Assembly: GCA_013397695.1 (NCBI GenBank)
Contig: VYZI01000018.1
Span: 2,706,920-2,770,919 of the forward strand
Length of the DNA: 64,000 nt
Direction: 5' to 3'
Source of the DNA: Centropus unirufus
Lineage: Eukaryota; Chordata; Aves; Cuculiformes; Centropidae
Shown here piece by piece: positions 10,777 through 24,620 of the stretch. Below the pieces are notes generated by a model. It saw only the letters and a program-made list of their open reading frames with translations. It was not told where the DNA came from and ran no database searches. The first letter of the stretch is position 1; each line of letters opens with the position of its first letter. A program made the position numbers and the translations under genes.

Positions 10777-13700
10777 AGGAGAGTTCTTGAATCCTCACTG
10801 TCATTATGAGCAGAATATGAGAACACAGTAACAACTGGGGGGATTCATTACAGCGTACTTTTTTGTCATCTATTTCAGGTAAACAGCTTAACTGAAAACA
10901 AAAGGTTTTAGGGATTTTTTTTCTCTACGTCATTTTTGCTGTGTTACCTAAACCTTAGGTAGTCTCAGACATTCTTCATGAACCCCCCTGGGGTCAACGC
11001 TGGTTTGCACTGACTCAGAATCCTAACCATAGCTCCTTAAAACCCTTTATATGCCACCTTATCACCAAACCTTACTGAAGGGGGTTACCACTGACTGGAG
11101 ATAAGATGTATTATTCTCTGATTATTTAATAAATGATGCGATGGAAAGTGGCTCAACAAATGTAACATGAAAAATAGATCTTAAATCTTAACTGTAAATT
11201 CAAATGCAGTGTATTTAGAGTGTCAGCCTTCAGCCAGCTGTAATTTCATGGCTGCGTGCAAATAACTGATTTGTTCATATTTGAAAATAACATTGGCCTA
11301 ACAAAAAGTACCTGACTGTTGCTTGACACTGTTAACACCGCATTGCAACTCCAAGAACAAAGGTAAAGGATGGTAAATTAAATGTCAGCCACCAATAAGG
11401 AGTTTGAGAATATCACCTACACAAGCAAAAACCCCAAGAGCATACAGAGGAATGTGTCTTGCTCCAGCTTAGTGGGAATAGAAGCTACTAATTCCCCTTC
11501 GAAAACACTTCCTGTGGCATTTGGCTTCCTTTAGGGAGGGAGTGTCTAAAAGCAGGTCGAGTTCCATTTAACTTTGGAAAACCCTTGATAAAAGGTAAAA
11601 TTGCATGGTAGCTCCATAGTTGTATATTTGATGCCATAATTCTGCAAAATTTTCAAGTTTGCCCATCAGTCTTCCTCAGTCTTCTACATACGTACTTAAG
11701 ATTAAAGTTTTATTTGGAGATGTCATTTCACTCTACTGTGAATCAGTACATCAGCTCTTCTATAAGTGCACTCAGTTGCTCCCTGAAGAGAGAGAAATTT
11801 AGCAGTGGGGTGTATATATTTCCTGCTCATTACACTGTAAAAACCTTTGGAGAACTGATACATCGATTAGCACAAGTCAGAAGTGCATCTTTGACTTGAT
11901 CAATACATTTGTGTTGTGGACTGGCTAATGGCAAGTGTCAGAGTGCCCACCTGTTTGAAATAATTGCAGGATACAAACATTAACCTATTGAAAGAGTGCA
12001 TTTATTGGGTACACAGAAAAATTTATGATCTTCAACTATACAGCCTGTGCAATAACACTGACTGCCAAGTAGAGGAGAGATAGTTCAGCTCTATTAAAAT
12101 AGCAGGTAAATCTGGAATCTGGGGTTTGCTCCAGGTACTTAAAGACCTGAGCATATCATAATGAAGGAACAGATGTACCACTTCAAGCCAGTATGGTACA
12201 TGAGTAGCCTCAGAGGAGTGTTGGAACACAAAATGAGAAAAAGAAACAACTCTGATGAAAAATATGTATCTGAAAGTTCAGAAAATATGCATACCTGTTT
12301 ACAGAGACCCTCTGTATGGAGCCTTTCAAGTTTGATATAAATGTGCCATAACTGTGATTCACATGACTTCTTCAGGATAGGGTACTTATTTATGCTCTTG
12401 TAAATTATTTTATTTCCTAAAACAGCTTCTCCAGGTGAACTGAAACACTTTGCAGGTTGCTTTTAAGTACTCCAATATTTCTGACTGGCCATGTTTTTCA
12501 TTTTAAGCTCACAAAATGGAGAAGGAGCTCCCTTTTCTGTTGGTCTATAAACAAGTAGCTGTAAAGTTTTGCTTGAGATTAAGGTAGGTTCCCTTGTTTG
12601 CATGCAAGAGTTAAATATTTCCCAGGAAAGCACCTAACCACCACAATGAGGTTATTCTGAGATGGGCTGCTTTCAATATTTCTGCTGCTACTATTCTAGT
12701 CCAAATGACATATTTCCATACTCAGCAGGAGATAACTATTGTCTAATGGTTGCACACCTCCCTTGGTGGAAGCTATGTCTAACTTATGGTGCTTTAAGGC
12801 ACAAACAAGCTTGACTTTCCAAGCAGAACAGAGGAGACCCAGAGCAGCTGAGCTGCAATGAGCCATGGACCTGACCTACCCACTGGCCTTTCTTGGAGGT
12901 GACAACAGATGGCTGAACATGTTCTCATGTATGGAGATAGAAAGGGAATAACTTCCAAGAGGAGACAGCTACAGTTTTCATCTGGGTTTAGGGCTGAGTT
13001 CTGAAACTCTACAGCTCCCAAAGCTGAAGCACTGTGACCACTCAAACACAAATTACAAAAAAATCGTCACCTGATGGTGCTGGTGCCTTGACTTCCCTCA
13101 AAAGAGTCTGACCTAGACATGACGATATGCTTGACATGAAACCATCTTGATTTGTTTTGCTGCAAGAAGTTCTCTTTCCCTGTCAGAGCAGATAAACTGA
13201 GATCTTTTTCCCAGTTGGTTTAAGACAGAGTGCTTCTACAGCCCTGCCTCAAAGGTTGTGGCATTGTGGCTTTCTTCTGGCTCAGGCAGCTAGGTCACCT
13301 TTTCAGTGCGGAGCGGGAAGACTAGAAGATGCATACCAGATTCTGGTTTTAGATTACAAATCAAGGCCTTTACTAAATTCATCACATGCCTTTGTACAGG
13401 TGAAAAATATGGTATTTTTGGTTCAGATATGGGTATATGAGCTCATTCTCTGAAACCTGATGCACTGAGGTTTTGTAGCAGTTCCATAGAGATGGAGGTA
13501 AAACCTGGTCTTGAGAGGAAGGCTCTTAATTATAGATTAAGTGCTGCCACCTGAATTCAGACCCAGCACCTTGATTTATTCCTTGAAATAAGGCCAAATA
13601 GGTACTAATAGTCCTTGTCCCCCCTCCCTTACCTTAGCCCTGCCCCACCCTGAAAAAAAATCTAATATAAGAGAAGCTAGTAGGCTGAACGTTCTTCCTA

Positions 13701-16700
13701 TTGAAGTAAGAAAATAGTGATTAGGAAGTGTAATATTGAGTTTTTCCTGCTAAGTTTCTGTGGTGCTTAGTTTGCAGAAGAGGGAGAATGTGCATTTCCT
13801 AGTATTTGGTAAGTGCTTTTCAATGTTTTAAACGCATGTGGTAGAGCCTGAAAGTGCTTTAATTACTGAGGACTCGGACTGGTAAGGTAAGTTGGTTTGT
13901 TTGTTTAACTTCTACTAGTATCTGATTCTCTTTTTTAATTCTTTTTAATTTCCTGTGGCAATACTGGGGTTAGCTGTATAAATAGCATAAATTTACTCAT
14001 CCTAACGTGTCTTTTAAGAGAATATTAGAGGATAAGATACTATTGCTGTAATATGGAAAACAAATATAATGCCATTGTTAACAGCATATAGTATTCCTGC
14101 AATTCACAAGGTACAGAAAAGTAAGATGGATTTTAAACAACGATTAAAGGGAAACACTGAATTGATAAAGCAGTAAAGTGACTCCCTTACCCTGTAGTTT
14201 TCCTGTTTACATGAGAAATCATGTATATAGTGTTTTCACTATTTGTAGGCTGATACATTCATTATTAAACAAAAGCCATCCTTTTGAAGTGCTGTGGCAA
14301 GCTTCTCTGCTAATTGAAAAGAACCTTTTGGGACTTGCTCTCACTACAACTACTTCCTCTCTTAGGAAAAAGGAAAGGTCTTGGTTTTGAGGTAGCCTTT
14401 AATTAAGGGTGAAAATATTTCATGAAGGTGATGATAAGTATCCCAAAGCAACTATGTTTTGGATTTCACCCCTGAGTTAGACCAACCCTCTGATACATGC
14501 GGAAAGGAATTCTTTTGAATCAAAGAGGAGGAGAGTAAGTTAAGACACGGGGGACAGGTTCTGGGAGAGCATTTTGGAACCACTGATGTGTCTGTGGACT
14601 CAGTCTGGTGAAATATTAAACTTTTATCTCCAGGCCTTCTATGGTAGAATATAAAACAGAGAAACTGTAATATTGGCCCAGTATGCAGCTGCTTGTAGGA
14701 AACTGAATCCTTCCACTTGGATATCCTCCTTTAGAGTAACAAGTATCATTTCACATGGGAATTATGCCTTCCAGGTGAAGGTAAAATCTGTCATGCATCT
14801 TCTGTATGTTGGCAGTTGTCACAAACATAAAAAACAGCTCTGGCTATAGGGGTAGAAAGCTCTGAGTTGAGAAGATGGGATTTTAGGTGTGGTATTTAGT
14901 TACAATAGGCCCACTTTTTCATCAGCTGTTCAGTTTGCCACATGCACACCCTTCCTGTAATTGCAATTCTCCAGCTGCTTCTACACGCTTCTTGATGAGT
15001 ACTGGGCATAGAGAAGCCTGTCATAGGTGCTGAAACTCCTATTAAGGTATTTATACCCTTTATGTCTACAGTGTTTGTCTTCATTACTTAGCTGCTCACA
15101 CATACCTGAAGTTAGTGTATGAAACTGGAAGCTGAGGATGTACTGCAAATGTGACCCCCTTTCAGCTTGTTACATTACATGTGATTGCATTTTCTTACAC
15201 ACCTTCTACACAAAAATCACACGATGGGTGTTTCCCTAGAGCGAAGACAAGTTTTCAGTGTGCTTTTATTATTGCTTTAATTCTGTTCACTATGTAGGTC
15301 CATGCTGTTCTGCTTGAAGTTCACCTCCTGAACTTCAATCATTGTCATAGGGATTTTATAGTGTTAGAACTTGTTACTAACAATTTACTCATATTCAAAT
15401 CTGATCCTTTTGGGACATGCCCGATGGAATAGAATCTTTCATTACATTATCTTACATAATTTTTACACAGAGCCTCAATCTCCCCTGCCATAGGGATTTT
15501 ACAGGGCTACAGCTTGCTGTTGTTAATGTATTCAGCTCGGAAATCGCCTTTATACTGTACACACGGATAGGCAGACTGAAAAAGGAAGATTAGATCTCAA
15601 ATAATTTTGGACACTTATGAACTGTTCTTCTCTGGAAATGCACAGTACTTTTCTCTGATCGGACCTGTGGTAAAACTGGGACTCTCTTTAAAGCATTGTT
15701 TGAATCAACAGTTGAATCACATCAGGTATTTAAGCTACAAGACACCTCTGAAGGACAGGTTCATAAGCTTCATTTTCATCAGTTTGTAAATGAGAGTAGA
15801 AAGAGAGCACCGCATGACTTACTGAGAAGAACACAGCAATCGCGTAGCCAAAAATATCTCAAATTTAGATTTGAAGATTCCTGCTCCTGGTGTGTTGTGT
15901 CCTTCTTTTAACAGGTGTTTTGTCCAACTGCATAAATGTGCAACACATTTGGAACCTCCATGGTTCCCAAAATGGAAAAAATTAGATATGACAATCAACA
16001 ATTTGTGTTTTCTTGTGGTAAACTTTTCTTCAGTGAGTTAATCAGCTCTTCCACTGTGACCGTGATAGCCATCAAACTGAGAAGGAATGTGTCACTTAGA
16101 ACTGTCTTAATTGTGAGACCATTCTTTTCAACATATGCTTAGAAACAGTGAATTCAGACTTCAGTAAGTGAGCTAGTCTCTGAACATTTTCTACAGTACA
16201 GTTCTGCAAAGATGTCTTAGCATAGGAAATATTTGTATGAATGCATACATACAACTTTAAAATGGTTTTCTTAATTTTAAGATTAACTTAATGTTTCACA
16301 GCTTTTCTCTGTTATGATGCTCTCCAAAACACACTGAGTAAAACCAAAATACAGGAGCTGCCAAATGAATGACTGTCAAATTCAGTAACCTGTCTTTATC
16401 AGTGGCCAATAATAGGTGCTTAAGTCAGAACTGAAAGAAAAAGGACAGAAGTAATCCTATCTTACAAATTAAGCACCACAGGGACTGTTTATGCCAGATG
16501 TTTCTCTGATTAAAACATCAAATACTGCAAGAAGCAGAAGAAAAATTTGGTGCAGTCAATGAGACTTTCTCTAATGTGTACAGAAATAGATACATCATCT
16601 GCAAACAGTTTCTCTCTCCCGATTTCCATGGACTGTTAGTGTCCGAGCTTACGGTTACAGACACCCAGACTGAATGTGTGGTCTTGCTCGTGCATCTAGA

Positions 16701-19012
16701 TCTGAAGGGGGACTGCAACAGTTAAAAATCCAAAGTGCCAAACCATCATGAAGTCAGAAGGATGCTCTCACCTTCAAGACATAAGGGCCTCATGCTGTTG
16801 GGTCCAGGAAGGCCTGGAAATGCTGGAAACTTAAAACAAAGACGACCACCGGAGGTCTATGCCCTAAGTCTCACCGGGTGACCTGCTCTGCCAAGGCTAG
16901 GAGTTTTTAACATGGATGAGCTTACTCTTCTTCAAACTTGTACAGTAAAAGAGATGGGAGGATTGTTTTGTAGGTGATGGAGTTGCCTTGGTAATAAGGT
17001 CTTAACAGTTAAACCCTATTTTGACAATATTCATCCCCATTCCCATCATATCTGCTGACTCTCATTCCACGTTCCATTCTTTGGTGACCGGAGCAGTATT
17101 TCTATTATTTGTAACCATGGCTAGCAAGCAGTTATATCTGACAAGCAGTGAATAGGGAATCCCCTTATATTCCAGCACAGAGAAAGGTCATTTTGAATAG
17201 GGGAACCAGTCACTCAAAAGAATACCAGCTTGTAAAGAAACTGGGCCAGATGCTGGGGACCATGAGCACTCAAAGGAGCCAAGAGAGGGCTGACTCCAGA
17301 GTCTGCAAATGCGTACGCTTTAGTCTGGTCACACAAGCTACCTGGAAGAGCTTGGTTCTGTCCGCAGGATACCTGTTTACCAAGAGGATGATGCCATTCC
17401 TGAGGAAAACTTCTCTTTCAAGCTATGATTCCCTTTAAGTCTGCTCCCTGTTCATTTTTTTTCCACACAAGGCACTTTCACTTGAATTATGACATGTCTC
17501 AAGTAAGCTGTTTAGCAAATGGATGAAAGCAAATGTTCTCCTGAATAGCCCTGGTCAGGGATATAACTTGGCAGTGCCGTTTGCATGGGCAAGATTTCAA
17601 GTTGGTGCTAGCTATTCCTGGGAATTTTCCTCTCTGCCCTATTCCAGCATGATGTTTCATGCAGTAGTACAGCTCTCCATTGCAATGCTATTTCCATTTC
17701 TCCCCAGCATGAGAGAAGGAACTAGAATCTTGGCTTGCAATCTGTCTCACTAATGCTTAAGTTGGTGTTCACAGCCCTAAGGGCTTGTAGGCAATTTAAT
17801 TACATTCATTTCATAATTTCAAGTGATGGTATTTTGTAAACATTTTTAATGTATCTTCATTAATATGCTAAGGAAAAAAAATCTGTTTCTGCCAGGAAAG
17901 AGGAAATAAATCTTCACTATCTCTTTGGTCCACTATTTTACATTTAGAAAAGAACACCATTTCTGAAAAGCTGTTGGAGACATATGCTCCTATTATTATC
18001 TCACAGTGATTTATCACTAACTCTAAAATCAACATTATATCCAAGTTACCTGCTTGCTACTGGCCTTACTACACTCTTCCGGAATATCTTAAAGAGCCAG
18101 TATATGGACATCAGATGCGGGTTGTCTGTTTTGGGACTTTCTTTCCTGCACTCAGTTTTGATATTGTTGCCACCCTTATTTTTTCAAATTGCATGAAGTA
18201 AGAGGGAGAGAAACAAATAAAACCAAAATTTCCAGCTGAGATCCTAAGTAGAGAAGGCAATCTCCCCCGTAGAAACCACCACTGAAACGTTCTCGGTGGA
18301 AAGATGTTGAATCAAAAGATATTACTTTTCTAGGCAAAAGGGAAAACTCACTAAAACATAAGGTATTCTACGCCCATAAGGCTGAGAGGCTCTTTTCACC
18401 TATGTATTTGGGGCTGCGTGAGTCAATGCAGCCCTTGGTATCCTGAAACAGATATTTCTACAGTCTAAGCTGTAATTCTGCTGTCACTTGCCCCGAATCT
18501 CTCTGTGAAATGCAACATCTTTTCTCCCCTTTCCAGCCACTTTTGCAAGTAACAAATAGTCAAGTTGAGAAGAGGTGTTTTGTAGCAGGGGGATCAAGGT
18601 CATCCAAGGTATAAGACAAGGGGAACGTGTAGTCCTCTGCCTTAGCATGTGGGGCCTGTCTTTGGACCAACAAATCACCAGCTACACCCATTTCAAAAGA
18701 AACATTCCATTAAATTATATGTATTTATTTATATTTGAGAGAAGAGCCCAGTGTCCCTGTCAATATAATGGTTCCTATTGTGTCAGAGCTCTGTAAACCA
18801 AGAGTAACTGACAGTTCGAAAACAATTTACCGTGAGTTAAGGTTAAGGAAGAGAATGTAACAAGGAACAGGGTATGGCTGGGGGAAGTTATGCTATTGTG
18901 TGGCTGCATAGTGAGAGAAAAACATGACTAGAAGGCACTTGAGTACTTCCTAGAGGCTAATCTTATTTATTTTGGCTTTAGTTATTTGATCTATGTTGCA
19001 AATCTTCTAGTT

Positions 19013-19412
19013 CACGGAATCACAGAATGCCAGATTAGAAGTGACCTCAGGGATCATCTGGTCCAACCTTTTAGTTAATGTACAGTTTAAATTATATGGC
19101 CCAGAACCCTGTCAAGCTGAGCCTTAAAAGTGTCCAGTGCAGAGGAATCTACCAGTTCCCTCGAGAGTTTATTCCAATGTTTAACTGTTCTCATGATGAA
19201 AAATGTTGTTCTGGAATCCAATCAGAATCTTATAGAGCAACTTATACTCGTTACCCTATGTCTTTCCCATGTGTCTCCTCGCAAGAATAGAGTCTCCATC
19301 CTATCGGTAGACGACCTTCATGTACTGGTACATGGTAATAAGGTACTTAATGGTACCATGGTAATAAGGAACTTAAACCTTCTCAAGGCTCAACAAGCCA
19401 ATTCTCTCACAA
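19013..19412 (-). mobile_element. CR1 LINE fragment, 3' end, antisense
   Basis: The + strand shows the reverse complement of a CR1 3' region: GGAATCACAGAATGCCAG, then ATCATCTGGTCCAACC, further on a worn ...GAGTTTATTCCAATGTTTAAC... block, and CTTCTCAAGGCTCAACAAGC near its far end. CR1 is the dominant LINE of birds and other reptiles. The copy is old and 5'-truncated, as most are. An internal direct duplication (CATGGTAATAAGG...ACTTAA, twice) lies at about 19331-19372. Open frames of up to 114 codons here are chance. Confidence 0.85.
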
Positions 19413-21959
19413 AATTAAAGCTCAATTATGGAGTTTGGTCACAAGATGCATCATTGCCCCAGCTTGAAACATGAGGGGAAGGAGGGAGCAAGGTCGTTAC
19501 TCAGCCTTTCATTACTTTACCATTTTCTCCTTTGTTTCTGGTCATCACCATTGCAGTAAAATTTGTTAATAGCTATGCAAGGGAAGCTAACTGAGCTGAA
19601 ATATCTCTGTTCTTTCACTAAAAACATTACCCAGTGTTAGTAATTTTCCCTTTCCGTTTGCCTTTTTGTTAAATGTCTTGGGTAGTGGATTTTTCCTGAA
19701 CATTTAAGATACTTGTCTCCCTTTTGGAATAGATGTTTCAGACTCATAAGTGTTTGTCACGGTATGAAACTACACAATCCATGTCCTACTCCATTCTGTG
19801 CTTCCTGTTTTTTCTATGCAGGAGCAAAACTGTACAGAAATTCTAGGCCGGTTATTTAAAAATAAATAAATACCCATCAGCTCTAAAACTCTCCTGGACT
19901 TCGGCAGAGACTACCGCTCTTTAGGCTTATTACAATAGCATTTCTTGGTTTTAAGGCATTGAGAAGAGTTGCTTTTTCGACTATGTTTATATATTGATGC
20001 ATTCAAAACCTGAAGGAACCTATAGATATTTGCCAAATACAGCGTAAGTAATGTTATGTTGTCCTAGAGCAATATTGTGTTTTACTCTGGAAGTAAGCCC
20101 TGTGTTGTATATTTATTTACTCCAAATGTTTGATATTTTTCAACATCATCTCTCCAGTTGTTTTAGCTGGTAGATTTTTAGTGTAAAATATAGACACTCA
20201 ATGCAGAATACCACAGTAGGTTTTCCTGGCAAAAATGCATGTAGCCTGCAAGAAGCTGGCAGCCGAGGTTAAAAATAGTTAGCATGTGGCAGTGCAACGT
20301 GGGGGTTTGGGACGTTAAGATCCACTCTAATTATTCACTAGACCAGTATGCTTCTGTCATCTTCACCAATTCAGAATAGGATGTGGAAAAAACAAGTGAC
20401 CCTCACTGTCATACATAATGTGGCAGCTTAATTGGCAAGAAGAGGGTGAAAAGTAGGCTAGGAAAACCCTTTGAGACGGATGGAGCATATTTCAGTGGCT
20501 TCATCAAGGTAATGTTCCCCAGGTGATTGGAGGCAGCAAATATTTCATCAGAAAAAATATAAAGGGATTTCAACTGCAGAACCCCAAACAAATTATTACA
20601 AACACAGGCTTTTAAAGGACTGTTTCATGTCCTATGAATCTAGAGAAAAAGTAGAAGGAAATTATTAATTTTAATGCCCATAAATTATGGTGTTACTGTA
20701 CCTAAAGTAACTTGCGTTTGCAGTGAGTTTTCAGCCGTGATACATGCTTGCCTTCATCAAAGGACAGAAGCAGTCAATGTGTATTTTTGTGCAGGTTAGC
20801 ACACAGCATGTTCTTTTGCACAGTGCCCAGAGCCTAATGCTAAAGTAACCTTAATTTCATGGTCACAGAGCCTATTTAGACTATGTGACCAGGCTCACAA
20901 AAAGCTCACATTTATTCAATATTTATTCAACATCCAATTTACAGTCAGATTTTATATAGATCCTTGTAAGTGAAAACAGTGTAGTTACCATATGAAGAAT
21001 TTAATTTTTTAAAAAAAATCTCCAATTAAATGAAGACTTTTATTTTGTTATGACTTTATAGATAGCATAGTAAAACTACAAATAAATGAACTGCTATAAT
21101 TTCCCAGACAGGTATCCTGATTCTACTAAACTCGCATTAAATAAATAGTAAAAACTTTAAATACCTATTTTAAACAAAACGCATAGCCTCATTATAGAGG
21201 CATGTGTCCCCACATCAATGCAACATTAATTACTTGTATTTTATCATTCATATTTTCAGGCAAAAAGACAACATCATGTGACTTTGCTTTTGTAACATTG
21301 CTAACATATACCATTGTAGCTAACATAAGTTCCTGTTTGGACCTAAAAAAAGGCATGGGAAACTGGAAAGCACTTCTCCCTATTGTTAACTGTGCACATG
21401 ATGTAGGTTATCACCAAGGGTCTCTTATTCACATGAGCAGACTAGATGATCCAGAAAGTCTAGATTAACTTGCATCATAAAATCACGCATCCTTACCTAC
21501 ACTCTAACCAGAGGGAGCTGAGTAGCTGAATGGGCCTGGCCAGAGTACACTTTCTTTTAAGGCACGTTTGCAGGAGATATAAGCATGGAAATTGTCTATG
21601 CTATTGGAAAAAGGGAAGTTGATTTCACATACAAGAAAAAAATAAAATGGGAATTTTGTCTTATACTGAACTGCAGATACTTATGATCAGCGTGCTCAGT
21701 ACTGAGACAGTGTGGTGTATTTGTACCTTACTGGTTGTTATACTTTTTCTAATGTCTACAGCTTTAGCCTGAAAGAAAACCGTTTAATTAAAATGGGCCA
21801 CACACACAATCAGAGATGTCTCTTCCTAGAGTTAGTTCTTCCAACAATTTCGATACCATTTTCATTCCCAAATTAAAAAAATAAATAGAAAGTAGAAGGG
21901 CATGTTTCAATTACACAAGTCTGTCAGCCTATACAAAGAACGTAATATTTCCTAAATGG

Positions 21960-22400
21960 ACTGCACTACTAGATGTTAATTAGCCATCACCAGAGAATGA
22001 AGGGCTCTATTAGCAGGCAGGTGCACAAGAGGTGGTATTAAAGGAATACATAGGCATTCTCAAATCTAACTATCTTATTTGCAATCTGGTACTGAGCTGA
22101 AATTTAGTTAAACATGTTGAAGATGTACAGAATTGCTCGTAGAGGAGGTACTGGCTCTTAAGTAATTGGCAGCATCTCTAGCTCATTAGAATAGCCTCTT
22201 ATTTGACATGCCAAATGTGCACTGTGTTGAGCTGTTCAATAATCAACAACCAATCGTTTCTCTTTTCACATCACTCAGCATGACAAATCAGTGATATTAA
22301 CCACATGGGTTAAGGCCAATGCCAGTCATTGTTTACATCTCAGGTTAGCCAATTCTCTTTCAATCAATACAATGTGTCTAAAAATACAATACAAATAGAC
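21960..22400. promoter_or_regulatory. candidate conserved cis-regulatory element 1
   Basis: Dense transcription-factor-like words in CpG-poor DNA: TTAATTAG and CTAATTAG-like homeodomain words, TGTTTAC (forkhead) at 22330-22336, CAATCAAT (PBX-like) near 22361, AATAATCAAC, and a GGGTTAAGG block. There are no repeat signatures or open frames. The call rests on texture and gene-desert context only. Confidence 0.25.
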
Positions 22401-24239
22401 TGGTGGTGTATTCTTCATAAAAATCACAAGACTTTCCCACATTTAAAAAAAAGCCATAAATTACAGTAGTGCAATACAAATGGTGGTGTGAAATCGGCTA
22501 TATTTAAATTGAGGAATATAGGGACCACGTTGCTGAAAGAAACTAGTTGCTGCCTTTACAAATACTCAGTTCGTAGGAGATACCAAACCCTAAAGCTTCA
22601 GAGGAAAACATAATAAAAAAGCCCAGCTGGTGGAAATCCCTTAGATTTTCTCATGTTCACTCAGCTTCTCCGTAGTGTGTTCACACTAGTACTGCCTAAG
22701 CCCTTCTTCTAAGTGGCCGGAGTTAAGTGAAAAGCCTGGGGTGTTCTTTTCTCTGTGTGTCACTTCCCTGTTAGTCAGCACTGAATTTCAGTTATTGTCT
22801 ATTCCTTATTCAGTTGCTTTACATTCCTCAATGGCACACCCTTCCCTACTCTTTAAAAAGCTAAATAATTTAGTAATCTGTGTATTTTATTGCCTTGGTG
22901 CTCAGCCGTGGCCAAAGATCACTGATAAATAGGGAAAGGAAAACACTATGGTTTTTGGACAATATTATTTGCTGTTTTAATGTGCCACCGAAAGAAATGA
23001 GAGCAAGTGTCTTCTCACTGTTATGCATGGCATATTGCTGGTCATAACCCAGTTCTGATGTAGAACAACACTGTGTTTTTCCCTCTTTCACTTCCTAACT
23101 TCAACAAAAGCATCTCGTAAAAATATAGCAATGAATCGGTGAGTCTAGGATTTACTTGAAGCAAATCAAATCCCACATTGTCTTTATTACTACTTTTGCA
23201 GGCAGTAGCGATGGAAATCCACAAAGTGCTGTGACATCCCAAATTTCAAATGCTGATAATATGCCTGTATATGCTAAGCCCACCAAATCCGGCTGATTCT
23301 ATCTGTTCAGAAAGAGCTTGAGGCTGAGTGGAGCCAGTGCCATGTGCTCTGAAGGCAGCTGAAAGGACATAAATTGTAATTCTAAAGTGGGAGGCTGGAG
23401 AAAAGGATAAGTTTCCAGTAATATTACAATTTTTTTGAACTCCCTTTCTTAAAAATGTTTGAGAGCTGGCAAAGAGGTTTTTTTTCTTATTCTGCACGTG
23501 ATTTTTGTTGTTTTGCTGAGCTGCAGATCCTGTCCTTGCAGCCAAAGGTACAGCAGCCTTTCAGTTTGCCTACTTCAATCTCTGACTTTCTACTTATAGT
23601 CCTGTTTTGCAGTAACTGCAGTTGGTCACCTCCTGAAATGAGCATGTGCTGTAATTTTTCTCCAGCCTTGCTGTCACTGATAACAGAACGACATATGAGA
23701 ACTCCTGAAGTAGTTCACGTGCACGAGGTCTGTCTGCAGGCTGAGCTGTAACGCAGCGCAGCTTACCTAGTGCAAGTCTTTCATGACAGCTCCTTGTCCC
23801 TCTCTTTTCTCCCTCTCTCACTCCCATCCTCCCCCCCTTATGCATAACCATAGTAATTTAATTTCACAAGTTTTCATAACAACGCATTTTGTCTTAATCT
23901 TTACTTTATTTCCTGCTTCATTTCTGTCACCCAAAGGTTTTGCTTTGGTTTTTGTTTTTTTTTCTACATAAATTGTGGTAAAGAGCTATCGATTGTGTTT
24001 AAGTATATTTTTACAGTATAGACACTAGAGAAGAGACAAAAAAGGGAACTCAAAAGATTCAGTAAATGTGCATAGCTGTTGTCATTAAATGCATAATAAT
24101 CCAGAATTCCACTGATCTGTCTGGACCTAGGTGGGCTCCCTTGTGCAAAATAGGTTGTAGCACTGTGAGAAAATACAGTGCGGGGGGAAGTTACTGGCTT
24201 GTGATGGGAATCACATAATAAATATATCCTGAGATGGTC

Positions 24240-24620
24240 AGGAGAGCTATTACTGTGCCTTGGCAAGCTGGGCATTTAAATGTCTAGTCATTTTTCTTTT
24301 TTTAATGGCTCATTTTATATACAGTACATCATTGCACCACTGACCTTTTCTTTTCTGACTTGTTCTGATGACATCATGAAAATGACAAGATTACCAGGAG
24401 CGATGGAAATTAGGTGCTTATCATTGTACAAATTAGCAAAGAGCTGGAAGCAAAGGGAAAAACATGATGGGCTACTATGTCTGCTCTGGTGCAAAAGAGA
24501 AGACCACAAGCCAGCCAGCTAAAATAAGAATTCTGTCAGAGACAAAAGCTCCTTATTTGCCCAGGAGCCTCTCTCAGTATGGGAACATCCAGATGAAAAT
24601 GCCCGATTACCATCTGTTAA
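24240..24620. promoter_or_regulatory. candidate conserved cis-regulatory element 2
   Basis: Around 24300-24450 there is evenly mixed, non-repetitive sequence with a CRE/AP-1-like GATGACATCAT (about 24365) and several TAAT words. It looks unlike the surrounding AT drift. Both strands have open frames of 64-80 codons, but the forward one has no homology recognised. An enhancer reading is preferred. Confidence 0.25.

Larger units (their letters stand above)
9761..19012. other. intergenic DNA
   Basis: About 9 kb of AT-rich DNA holding the tRNA-like segment (10.3 kb) and the 49-base duplication (10.7 kb). Open frames reach only 96 codons, with no recognised domain. Nothing else supported. Confidence 0.6.

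Noticed and set aside
19078..19474. 70- and 114-codon frames
   Set aside because: They lie in an antisense, decayed CR1 3' end.
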